From: Wolfiporia cocos
Lineage: Eukaryota; Basidiomycota; Agaricomycetes; Polyporales; Phaeolaceae
Direction: 5' to 3'
NCBI GenBank assembly: GCA_029448655.1
Contig: JACCLO010000001.1
Span: 3,472,001-3,536,000, forward strand
DNA: 64,000 nt
Positions 1-10,312 of the stretch are shown in pieces (position 1 is the stretch's first letter; every line of letters starts with the position of its first letter). The notes under the pieces are model-generated. The model was not told the origin of the DNA, ran no database searches, and saw nothing but the letters and a program-made list of their open reading frames with translations. A program made the position numbers and the translations under genes.

Positions 1-390
1 ATTATCGTGCAAAGTTATACCGGTGTCATCCAATCCCTCGTCCGGGACGGGCCTGATTCTCAAAGACCACCCAACAGCTATACTGATAGAGATGACGGCA
101 GCCATGTTCAAGGTCAGCGCCAGCACCCAATGCTGTGCGGCGTTGGAGACTATGTCTCTAGCTATCTTGTGTATCCGGTGAGTGCAACGAGCCGTAGTAC
201 GATGTTGCTTGCACATCGATGCATCGCCAGTAGATGTTGATAGCTCGGGATTGACGCGGTTTGTCGTCGGACGAATCCGCGTCTCCCGAAGGGGGGGCGG
301 TGTCACGATGATGGGGTCGGTTAATGGATTTGGACCGACATTGTCTGGCGATGTGAGCCAAGAAACCTCCGCACGCGTTTCTGTAGCCAT
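1..390 (-). CDS. DUF4436-like membrane protein, copy D (5' exon only, cut by window edge)
   Basis: The minus strand is open from an ATG at 388-390 to the window edge, about 130 codons, so the frame has no stop here. After about 75 residues of polar N-terminus it encodes a block (QHWVLALTLNMAAVISIS, then AVGWSLRI) that matches the first membrane helix of the two complete paralogues at 3625-5371 and 7466-9354 (ERHWILSS...MAVGWSLRL and QQHWIVVS...MSIGWSMRL). It is therefore the first exon of a fourth family member whose remaining exons lie to the left. No frame lesion is visible, so it may be functional. The start is the first ATG in frame; the N-terminal region is not conserved between copies and cannot confirm it. 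Confidence 0.7.
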   Translation of the reverse strand, partial: MATETRAEVSWLTSPDNVGPNPLTDPIIVTPPPLRETRIRPTTNRVNPELSTSTGDASMCKQHRTTARCTHRIHKIARDIVSNAAQHWVLALTLNMAAVISISIAVGWSLRIRPVPDEGLDDTGITLHDN

Positions 391-938
391 GAATATCGGA
401 GCAAATGCGGGCGCAGAGAGCAGGGGAAGCGATGGGAAAAGTGTATCTGGACTGGAGTGAGGGTACAGCTAACAATGTACTTTATAGGTGGCCTTTGCAG
501 CTCGGTATTCCTAGCCCCGAGCTCGCTGCACGGGATCGGCGACAACACACCCTCTGCAACGCGCGGACCGCACCATCTTGCGCGAATAGCTGAGACACAA
601 CGTGTGTGATATATAACTCGGAAAGTTTGCAGAATGTGATCCGGATATACCTTTCACTATATGATGATGAAACACAGCAGAAGAAGCAGGTCTAGAATGT
701 TCTTCAATATCGGGTGACAAGGGAGAAGTGCATACGCCCTTAATGATCATGTGGCATAACCGCAAACCATGACAACTCTACCCACTATGCTGCCTACACC
801 TGCGTCAACTTCGATGAAAATAACTCGCACAATAGATCACTTACAGTCAGCTGAAGGGCATACGAAATGTGGAAAACAGCCTAGCCTCATTTATACTGTT
901 AGCGACGATCTTCTGTACCGCTGATGTCACTGTCATCG

Positions 939-1229
939 TCAGTTCAGTATCCGCGCCGTTGCCTGCGAGTTTATATTGCCTATGGGCTCGTGACGGAGTT
1001 CAATAGTAGTGGTCCAGAGCAAGTCAGTGATACTCAGAAACAGAAGCGTGCAAAGCGCAGTATCAAAAAAATTCTGGTGGCCAGTTGCTAGCATTCGACT
1101 TGAAACATGAATCAACAGCTTTGCTTCGAAGACAACGGCTAGGACCACTGCCAATGCAGGTGCGAATGTCCAGTAAGGCATAGACAAGGTTATGTAGAGT
1201 GAGGCATACATTGATAGCTCAAGCCCCAA
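939..1229 (-). other. Orphan open frame with two hydrophobic segments
   Basis: An open frame of 96 codons encodes two likely membrane segments (around PALAVVLAVVF and ALCTLLFLSITDLLW) separated by a short polar loop. Codon use and the lack of a clear upstream exon argue against a complete gene. It is loosely reminiscent of the last helices of the seven-helix proteins common in agaricomycetes, but I cannot name a family and it does not resemble the last exons of the neighbouring DUF4436-like genes. It could be a relic exon of another membrane protein gene. The surrounding 391-1925 stretch shows nothing else I can support. Confidence 0.2.
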
Positions 1230-1925
1230 TGTAGCAGGTAGATCAGTTTTTCCTCGCCTATGATGGAAATCATTCCGATATCAGTCATCACCCGGCCATA
1301 CCACTGATTGCACTCCGGCAGCCACCACACTGCTCCCACGCAGCGCAAAGCATGTGAAGCTATTTTGTATCACATTGACACTTCACAATGTACTCTTGTT
1401 ACCACTCACCTCGGCAAATCCAGGGCCGACAATTTGCGCGCAGCTCGGTACTGCTGTCGACATCTCCTATGCACTGAATCAGGTGCCTCGGCGGATATAT
1501 ACGTATTTAGAGTCGATTTTTCTGTGTATGCACTGACAGAACGTTATCACATCGAGACCAAGAGAGGGAAACAAACAAAAAGATAGCCGGAGCAAGTCGA
1601 TGGACTCGAACATGAACGAATACAGAGTGGGCCGGCTTCAGCCGGCTGTTGTGCTCGCGCGAGAGTAATAATATTGAGGGAAGCCAGACCACTGATACTA
1701 TAATGCAGTAATGTCGCTCAGGGCTAGCCGTTGTCGTTCAGGTGGCCTGCCAGGATGCAGCAGGACAGGCACCCATGGCGGCCGCGATCGGGTTCGGGTG
1801 TTCGATCGATCCACTCACCTGATGGCGCTTCATGGATACGATCGAACACATCGGACCAGTCATCTCAGCCGTAGGCCAGGGATCCATGATTGTCTTACTT
1901 GCAAGTCATGTCGGTGAATTTCACA

Positions 1926-2235
1926 TCGTAAAGCCTGCAAGAGTGCCAGACATTGTGCCTCGCGGCACGAAGAATAGAGTTGCGACTGGCAATACCAATA
2001 ATTCTCCCTTACGCCTTCCCCGCCGAAGAACACACAAGCCATGAGACAAATAAAGTTTGGTAAGCCATATTCACATGATCGGGAAACGCTGGATGTGGAA
2101 TATTCTGAAAAGGGTTCATGACGATAGAAATCGCATATATGCGGATGGTCTGTCCTCTAGGGATAACGAGCAATTGCAATGCGACGCCATAGTCCACAGA
2201 TCATATCCTTGAAGCATAGCGTTGAACTCCATCGA
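1926..2235 (-). pseudogene. Decayed DUF4436-like membrane protein, copy A
   Basis: Two pieces match exons 4 and 5 of the intact paralogues. At about 2110-2235 the frame reads GQTIRIYAISIV, matching GQVVRVYAILIV of copy B, and the preceding FNA...LWT resembles its FNAELDLPDTGIWD. At about 1926-2066 the sequence can be read as ELLVLPVATLF...RGTM.G, against ELLVLPVATLFAFTALRGTMPG in copy B. In copy A these words fall in different frames: an insertion near the FFG motif shifts the frame and several codons are missing before RGTM. I could not find exons 1-3 or 6-8 convincingly. This is a frameshifted, partly deleted relic on the same strand as the other copies. Confidence 0.65.
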
Positions 2236-2924
2236 GTCTCATTGAGCGCTGTTAGATAACAGCCAAGCAAGTGGATATCCACATAGCCATCCCCTCGTCA
2301 TGATCTAGTGACCGACCGTGGGTCCATTACCCACTCAACATAACTCCTTTCCAGATACAACCTGCACCCTCATTCTTCATATGTGTCTTCTTTTACATAT
2401 CATAATTAGATGCTCAAGGGAACCGGCTGCGGTACGGCGAGGAGTCCGCTGACAATGACTCAACACCTATATGGACGCGATCGCCACTTTCGGATGTGCT
2501 CTTACTTTGATTCAGGCATTCTTGGCTTATAGCCTGCTGATACTATCAATGAACAGACACCACATATTTTTCATTTGATCCTGAACCATGCATGAAGCTG
2601 CTCCATGCAGAGGTGGGCTTGCAACGAGAGCAGGGAAATAAGCGTGACAGTGGAGTGAAATATACGGGATGTGGCGCGAGAGGCCAGCTTTGTCGCCTAC
2701 TACCGTCTCTCACCTTCAATTTATGATTCACGTCAACATTGTCCCAGGACATGTCAATGCTGCAGCACTTGACGAGCCTCAGGTGCGGATTTGGATCGGG
2801 AGATCGGGAGGTCGGGAGGCGCTACGTGTGACTAACTTCGCAGCTTTCCTCAGAAAACGATAGTAGCGTGTATGTTACAACACGTAAAGGACTGATCTTC
2901 CGTGACATCCCATTTGTGCTCGAA

Positions 2925-3160
2925 TGGTCCACTTGCGGTCCCCAAAGTATCTGGAATGCACATACTCAATATGTGTTGAAATTTCCGGTAGTTAGGGAGG
3001 GCGCGGCGGCGAAGCCTGCTGGAATAAGCCAGCCCCGAGAGTGTTAGTTTAGGGCGTACACACTTGGTGTGTATAGTGCACGGTGTGTGCACCACACCCT
3101 TTGTAGCTCACCGAACTCACTTGGTGTTAGTCCGACAATCGCGCTAAGAGTCCGGCCTTA
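2925..3160. repeat. Intergenic repeat R1, diverged partner of R2 (6315-6545)
   Basis: About 220 bp here align with 6315-6545 in the same orientation. Shared stretches include gttagtttagg followed by cgtacac, tgtgcacgg, and caccgaactca followed by gtgttagtccgacaatcgcgct. Small indels separate the conserved blocks. R1 lies downstream of intact copy B and upstream of the copy A relic, so it probably moved with the gene when the array duplicated. Whether it is promoter or 3' flank, or an old mobile element, the sequence does not say. Confidence 0.6.
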
Positions 3161-3624
3161 TATTGAAGGCAGAGCGGCGTCGTCGTCTGTAGCGTAGCAG
3201 ACAATCCTCAGTATGGCGCGCTCGGGAAACGAGTACAAGATTATTGTATATTCATACCTGTAGCGTAGCAGACGTATGTAAGCACTTCTCTTTTGATGCC
3301 TTTCCTAAAGAATACAGATATCACATAGGCCATCATGAATATCAGTGTGATGAGGGCACCGAGTCATACAAGAGACTGTTATGAATGTGCATTGAAGCTA
3401 CACGACAGTAGTATATTGTCACAGAGATTAACTTAATAAAGCCATTTACATACAGGGATTATGGCTACGGAAAATATAGGCTCCAGAGGCGACTACAAAT
3501 AGGTGATGGCCAATATCTTCTTCAAGATATCGGCACAGGATTAGTACAGTAATTCGAAGATACAATAACATTGCTGCACTGAGGTTCAGTGGCAACAGTC
3601 AGGACCGTAGTTTCCAAAATCAAA

Positions 3625-5371
3625 TTAGGACATTTTGTCAACTGTCATCGTTTTCCAGCGCCGAGTATCTTCCCCTGGATCACTTCGGAAGAGGAAAACA
3701 GCGCACATGAAAACAGACTAATAGAAGTTAGTATGAGCAAAATAAGACTCTTCTGAGTGGACGTACGGCGAATGTGAGGAGAGCCAGACACGGCAGGATG
3801 CCCATAAAGTCTGTGGACCATTGTGAGTATCATCTTTCTGCAAAAAAAAAACAGCTGTGACCCACCGATATCAGCACCTGTCCGGCAATGGATATATTAA
3901 TGGGGATTTCTTAGTGTTTCGAATTCTGGAGCACATACCGAAGCCCGGAGGCGCACCAGGCATTGTACCCCTCAGCGCCGTGAACGCAAACAGTGTTGCG
4001 ACTGGAAGCACCAGAAGTTCTCCACGTACACCCTTTCCGAAGAACACGTTCGTGATGCACGCCATCAGAAATGTCAGTGTGACCAGCCCTTTTAATTGGT
4101 GAGCAAATGCCAGTTAGAGAGTTCCAGCAGAGTAGACGTACAGATGGCAACGACTATGAGGATTGCATAAACGCGTACAACCTGCCCTCGCGTGATTATT
4201 AATGTTTGCGATAGCACTCCGCTATCCCAGATGCCAGTATCTGGCAGATCAAGCTCAGCATTGAAGCCCCTGTTGAATCAGTTTGTAAGCATATCATGGA
4301 GGACCATCGTGAGATTGAAAGCCTACACCGCCACACCTCCTGTCCATCCAATATAGACCTTGACAATGTCCATATTAGGTGTGAAGGCCCAGAGAGTGAT
4401 TACTGCCGTATATCTACAGACGCGATCAGAGGTTAGCGCGCTGGGATCTGAAACGCAGTATAATACATCACTTGTCAAAGGGATATGCTTGAGCGCTGCG
4501 GTGGGTGAACATGTTCGTGATCCGCAGGTCTGTCCTGAATATAGGAGAGTTCTGTCTCCAGTCGGTCAGGTTGAGATAGTCGGTTGCATTGAGGAAGAAC
4601 ACTGGATCTGGCATTTCATTGTTCTGCGGTGCTGAGGAGTTGTTCGAATCCTGCACCACGTAGCCTCTACAAAATAGTGAGGAAGAGTCAGTAGATCACG
4701 GTAGAAGGTACTGACTGGTCAAAGTAAATGTTAACGTCTGGGCAGGGTTCGATATCGCAGCCATATAGGCCAATATACCAATCAATGGTCATTGTTTGCA
4801 TGTCGGTATCGACATCGACGAGATTCCCTTGTAATGTAACCTGAGACGGGAAAGTTATCGCCTTTGTACACATAGAAAGGAGTGAACTTACATTCACGCG
4901 ATCATTATTAGATTCCCATGTCTCACCCTGAAAAGGGGATAGTCGCAATGACCAGCCAACGGCCATACTGGTAGACACAATCCCAACAATAAACAACATC
5001 GAGGAGAGGATCCAATGGCGCTCTAGAAAGTGCAGTACTTTGTGGGCCGAACCATACAGCCTCGGCTTCCATAATCTCGTGTCGAGACCTCTATCGAGGC
5101 CTGAGTTACGACGATCAGTAGCACCGAGGGGCGAGATGGATATCCCAGCATCGGCTGACTGCACTGGATCTTCCTCTTTCTGTGGTGAAAAGATGGTAGC
5201 CGGTGAGTGCCAGGTAGGAGTCAACTGCTTGGTGTTGGCAAATTCCACTGCTGTGTTTGGAGTAGTGTCATGATAGATGCTCTCAGCCGTATTGTCCGGT
5301 AAGTTGGGTAGCGTCACCCCGTTAGCTACTGCGACAGACCTGAAGGACATTGTCACGGGTAGCGCAGACAA
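3625..5371 (-). CDS. DUF4436-like multi-span membrane protein, copy B
   Basis: I reconstruct eight exons: 4716-5371, 4472-4666, 4327-4413, 4142-4269, 3939-4088, 3866-3877, 3767-3810 and 3625-3717. They sum to 1365 nt, exactly 454 codons plus stop, with GT-AG introns of about 49-90 bp. The protein has a polar N-terminus of about 120 residues, one helix (WILSSMLFIVGIVSTSMAVGW), a lumenal or external domain of roughly 190 residues (CPDVNIYFDQ, PDPVFFLNATDY, AQAYPFDK), then three or four helices near the C-terminus. The motif LRGTMPGAPPGFGADIDFMG between the last helices resembles the conserved PGAPP...D element of DUF4436 proteins known from actinobacteria and fungi; this family name is from memory. 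Function is unknown. Exon 6 is only 12 nt. Its paralogue at 7466-9354 has the same introns. Confidence 0.85.
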
Positions 5372-7465
5372 GGCTTTGTGTAAAGGAGAGAATTGGCGGA
5401 TTAGGCAGAAAGCAGTAGCTGTTGATATCCGTGGCCTGACATCTCTTTATGTCACCGGCTTTTTCGCAAAATCTAAGGTCTGAGGCTCTGCATACCTTGG
5501 CTTGCCAGATTCCGTATAGCTCATGTCTGTGTCCTGTATGCATCTGCCATCTCGGTTGCGTAGTCTATGCGCGTTCCTGCAAGAGATCGTTCCGCCCGCG
5601 CCACTTACACTGCATATTCTTCGATGGATCAAAATCCATTGGAGGTCATGCATTTTTGGAAACCAGTGACAAACTATCACATACTTATATGGATTGCTCA
5701 GGGATCTGAGCCCCTGCACGCTGTCGGTATGCCGATAGCCGATATGAGCGGTTGTAAGTTGACGCTATGCCGTCGAAGCTTGCTCATATTGGTGTCGTTT
5801 TGGAGACCCCAGCCATCTTGTGGTACCCCATCAGTCCTCATAATGATCAATAATGTCGGCTGTGCATAGCGCCGTTCAGAGCAGAGTGTACATACAACTC
5901 GCTGATGACTACTAAGACTTCAGCGCACATGGCGGCAAGATGGTGCACTAGACAATTACCTTGTTGCCAAGAGTCTGATCGATTTGCTATGACCCTGATG
6001 AAATGGCCTCGCGCATCAGTCAGAATAACAAGCAGTTGCGCCTCCGGTGATATTAGAAGCCAAACATATAAAGACCACATTAGCAAAGATGTTCAGATGA
6101 ATATAAGCCGCCATAGTGAAACATTAGGATCTGTCAATTTCACACTAGTCACTGCTATGCCTTCCTGGTTCCACACCTGTCTACATTGCGGAACAGCTCT
6201 TTGAGCAAAAAGAACAGCTGCTGAATCAGTACAATCAAGCTTGCGATGACTCCATCTTCTAGCTGGGTAAGCGCTCATTAATCGATCACGATTACAATGG
6301 CTGTAGTGCTCGCTGAGCGCTGCTCCACTTGCGATCGCAAGGTATTTGGTATGTACGTATTGGGATACTCAAAGTCCCTGTCGTTAGGGCGAGCGTGGCG
6401 AAACCTGCCGGAATAGACCAGTCCCGAAGAGGTTAGTTTAGGACGTACACTCCTGATGCATATTGTGCACGGCGTCGCGCCGCCTGCACTGTGCACACCG
6501 AACTCATTTGTGTTAGTCCGACAATCGCGCTATGGGCCAATCCTGGCCTAGGTACCAAATGTAACATCTCCATCACCCATCAAATTTCCAAGGATGATCC
6601 TTCCCAGGATTGGACATATCACTCTTCCAGTATTCAAAATATTTCATGTACCGGCTGATGTTCTGTCCGGGGATACTCATCCGATGCTTTCGCACACACA
6701 TCAAACCGCACAGTGATCGGAGGTTACCCGCTTTGACTAGTTTGACAGGACAATTCCAAATATGCGAAGGCGCCTGGAGGCCGTGTGCATGACGGTAAGA
6801 TGCGTTAGAACACAATACAACCTAAATGAAGTCATTCAAGCGGAGGAAATGCTGACTAGTCTCAGTACCGCCGTAATGGTCGATCGGTCTCGTCATGGTG
6901 TATCTGGTTTGGGTGAGATGATTCGGAGGCGCTTCTAAGCAGGTCACCCCAAAAGACCTTCCGTGCGCATACATAGTAGCAAGATGCACAGAATTGATGG
7001 CTACGATATGGAGAACCATCAGCGTCCGGCATCTCATCCCAGTACACAATGGCTTTTATGGTTCTGGAGGTCTTGAGGAGACAAATGGTCACTATATCGT
7101 CCCGCTATGAGCAGCGAAGGCAGTCATTCAACACTTAATGTGAGCTTCTACGTTGAGGCCAATTATGCGACACTACTGCGCTTGAATCAGGTGTATACTG
7201 GCATACCTTCCAAATTGCATCACACAGCGTATGAGAGCGCTCCCAGCTCATGACTTGGAATCTACATTGAATGATATGTAGACAAGTAAATAATTTCACG
7301 ATCTTGGATCCTCCTGAGTCACATGGGCTCACGAACTCGGCCACTCCATGCACGCGGTCGACCCTGTTGATGTTGCGTATACATGGACGTACTGGTTATC
7401 ATGATGAAATGAGTAAACGTATTAGTTAACGTTTGGACAGCGAGGACAGACCATCAGCATCACCC
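5372..7465. other. Spacer between copies B and C; no supportable gene
   Basis: Besides repeat R2 the 2.1 kb holds only short open frames. On the minus strand near 6000-6110 a short hydrophobic reading (HLNIFANVVFICLAS) looks like part of a membrane helix, and could be a relic of another membrane protein gene. No splice-consistent gene could be built, and no exon of the DUF4436-like family is recognisable here. Confidence 0.4.
6315..6545. repeat. Intergenic repeat R2, diverged partner of R1 (2925-3160)
   Basis: This aligns with R1 over about 220 bp in the same orientation, by eye at roughly 75% identity. The best conserved end reads caccgaactcatttgtgtta followed by gtccgacaatcgcgct. It lies about 0.9 kb downstream of copy C and 0.95 kb upstream of copy B, whereas R1 is about 0.5 kb downstream of copy B, so spacing to the genes is not conserved. 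It supports segmental duplication of gene plus flank. Confidence 0.6.
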
Positions 7466-9354
7466 TCACGAGTCCGCAGACATAGTTGAACGTTTGCTGG
7501 TCTGTTTATTGAGCTTCTCCCAACGGGGTGTGTGCCGTTCCGGGTCGCGAAAGAGGAACACAGCAGTCATAAACACAGCCTGGTGCATGAATTTCCAGCG
7601 CCAGCACTCTCATGATCATCATATGTACTTACGCTGATTGTCAACAAAACAAGGCATGGCAGAATGCCCACAAAGTCTAGGTTTTTGTTAGCGCCACACG
7701 CTGTTCTTCTTATTCGCGCGGTCTTCTGACTCACCGATGTCTGCGCCTAAAGAGGGATGGGTTCTGCATGAGAATTTCTAACCACAACAAAGAGAAATAC
7801 ATGTGCATACCAAACGTATCCGGCGCACCAGGGAATGTCGCACGAAGCGAGGTAAAAGAAAACAGTGCTGTCACTGGGAGGACGAGGAGATCCGTCTTGA
7901 CTCCTTTTCCGAAGATTACGGTAGTAATGCACCCGAAAAGTAAGACCAGAGTGACCAGCCCTGAAATGTGCGTCAGTGCATGCCAAAGAAACTTGAGACG
8001 GAGATGATTCGTACATATTGCAAGAACAATTATGACAGTATATAAGCGTACCACTAGTCCCCTCGTCACCACCATATTCTTTAAGAGAGTACCACCAGGT
8101 TCATCGCCTGATTCCCAATTCTCAAGTATGACATCATATCCCCTATATATGCTCTTGTTTTAGGTCAGGACGAATGGTCAGGTTATGCGTCCTTACACAA
8201 TGATTCCGCCTGTGTATTCAATCCCTATTTCTACGCTTTCGGCTCCTGGTGACGTCTCCGCCCAGCATATCAGCGATGCGAAGTACCTGGTAGAAGCAAT
8301 CAATCAGTGTCTGCCCCCAGATGACAATGAAGGTACGCGTACTTGTCAAAGGGGTAAGCCTGAGCTGAGCGACCCCCCGCGTACGCATTAGTGATAGCCA
8401 CTATGGTCCGGAATTGTGCGGAACCATAGCGATAATCGTCAAATCTGGTTCGACGCAAATACTCGGTTCCATTGATAACAAAGATAGGATCCGGGATGTG
8501 AGTGCTCGAGGTGTCGCTGGACTCGTCTTTGGACCGAAGATAGTTCCTGTCGGGTCAAAAACGACTATTGTCATGTCGGGGAACGGTGCTGGTCCTTGCT
8601 TGACTTACCGATCAATGTATATATTTACGTCCGGACAATCCTGATACGGGCATCTGTAATCCACCCACCAATCCAATGTCATCGTTTGAGCCTCCGAGTC
8701 AATCGCGACGAGATTCGTTTGCAATCTTACCTGGAAGAGCAGTTCGATTAACGAGATTGCGAAGGATTCCATACATTTGGCACTTACTGCAATCGGATTA
8801 TCAGTGTACCATAAATCGAGGTTTTGAACGCCTGCAAAACCACTCAGGCGCATGGACCAGCCTATGCTCATACTGATGCCAACGATCGCCAGGACAAGCA
8901 ATACGGAAACCACTATCCAATGTTGCTGCGTGCATATCAACAATCTCCATGTGACGTTCGCTACCCATGCTCCAAACCGAACCCAGGCGGACTTTGAGCG
9001 AGTCAAAGCTGGCGTACGATTTGGTTCTACATCGTCGACAAGTGTTTTGGAAGAGTAGAGGGTGTTTGAGTCCAGAGACTCGTCAATAGCGAGTTCTGTA
9101 GGCCTGTGCGCTGGTCGTCCCTTTAAGAGGCCTGTGTCCTCATCTTCTAGAGAGTCTTCATGGGCCTGCCATGAGTTCGATCTTTCATGAGTTTTTTCTT
9201 CGGGGTCTTCTGATACTGGAACCTCTTCATATTCGCCTGCAATAGGTGGCATGGGTGGTGAGTCAACGAGCAGAGGTCCTGAACAACGAGTGTGAGACGA
9301 CTCGGAAAGCGCACAAGAGTTGTAGGTACGGACTATATGCAGATGGGACTGCAT
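7466..9354 (-). CDS. DUF4436-like multi-span membrane protein, copy C
   Basis: Eight exons are supported: 8609-9354, 8343-8546, 8197-8286, 8015-8142, 7811-7960, 7735-7746, 7633-7676 and 7466-7579, summing to 1488 nt (495 codons plus stop). All intron positions and phases match copy B, and exons 4, 5, 6 and 7 have identical lengths (128, 150, 12 and 44 nt). The acidic, serine-rich N-terminus of about 150 residues is unlike that of copy B. One helix follows (HWIVVSVLLVLAIVGISMS), then the conserved domain (CPDVNIYID, AQAYPFDK), then C-terminal helices with the SLRATFPGAPDTFGADIDF motif. No disabling lesion is visible. It is likely an integral membrane protein of unknown function; the DUF4436 name is a motif-level guess. 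Confidence 0.85.
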
Positions 9355-10312
9355 TGGATTCCTGGCCTACTGTTTAAATGTCCTATTAGCTCCCGCACGA
9401 GCCACGAGCCAGCCGACTCTGTCCGGCAGCGTGATTCATGGGATGACACAGTCTCATCGCCTATGTGAACGTACTACATTGTTGAGCGATGCAGTGTCCC
9501 AGCTGTGTGCTCATCTATGGCTATGCGTCGTTTCATCTTGATACCGCGCAAGAAGCTAATATTGCTGTTTGACAACCTCGGGATCTTGCAATCCTACTAT
9601 CATGGGCCGTTGATGCTCATGCACTCAGGACTGTGATAAACGAAGACGTACCTTACCTTACCAACTCTAGCGTCAGCTTACGCGATCTCTGAGACGACTA
9701 GAGACAGTTAGGTGGTGACCAGCATTGATGAGTCATATTCGGGTAACACGACAATTTCACTCGCATCCAAGCTACAGACAAGCCGACATTCATCGTAACG
9801 CCGTTCAACGGTAACAAGTTCACCGAACGATCACAATCAGACACTATGTTCCTTCACTACAGAACAGCGACGTACCGCCCAAGCTGCATGCAATGCCGCT
9901 ATGCTGACTCTTCCTGCGGCTCCGCGAAGTTGTTCACACACACTTGTTGAACTTCAGTATGGGTCCCGTACGCAGAAATTCACATTATTGTCTCTGGCAG
10001 TCGTCTGGCGATGATCTCGGCCAGTGTTCAACGTTCAAGGGTTAGCGTTCACGCGTCACGTATCGGCGGATCGTCCATTCCAAACACATCTCACCTTTCT
10101 CCGCATCCCCAAGCGCATATGCATACATCAGTCCGCACAATGATCGGGCGCTACTTGCAGCGGTTGATATGATATGGGTGAGCGATCAAAAGATTTGGAG
10201 AAGCCGGCTGCAATTGGTGGCATGGAGTGAATGAGATATCCGAATAAAGGATAGATATATTATTGGGCGCCAAATAGCCGGTCGTCCAGGTCCAATAGGT
10301 ACAATAATTTAA
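9355..10312. other. Intergenic stretch, no gene seen
   Basis: The 958 bp between the 5' end of copy C and the 3' end of TFB1 contain no open frame worth reporting and no RNA gene that I can recognise. It should include the promoter of copy C; no clear TATA element was picked out. Confidence 0.5.

Noticed and set aside
2440..2580. Short hydrophobic plus-strand peptide (ATFGCALTLIQAFLAYSLLILS) as an exon of a seven-helix protein
   Set aside because: Only about 25 residues long with no adjoining exon; too weak to call.
4640..4655. Box B-like string gttcgaatcc suggesting a tRNA
   Set aside because: It lies inside exon 2 of the DUF4436-like copy B on the antisense side, with no matching box A or foldable acceptor stem.
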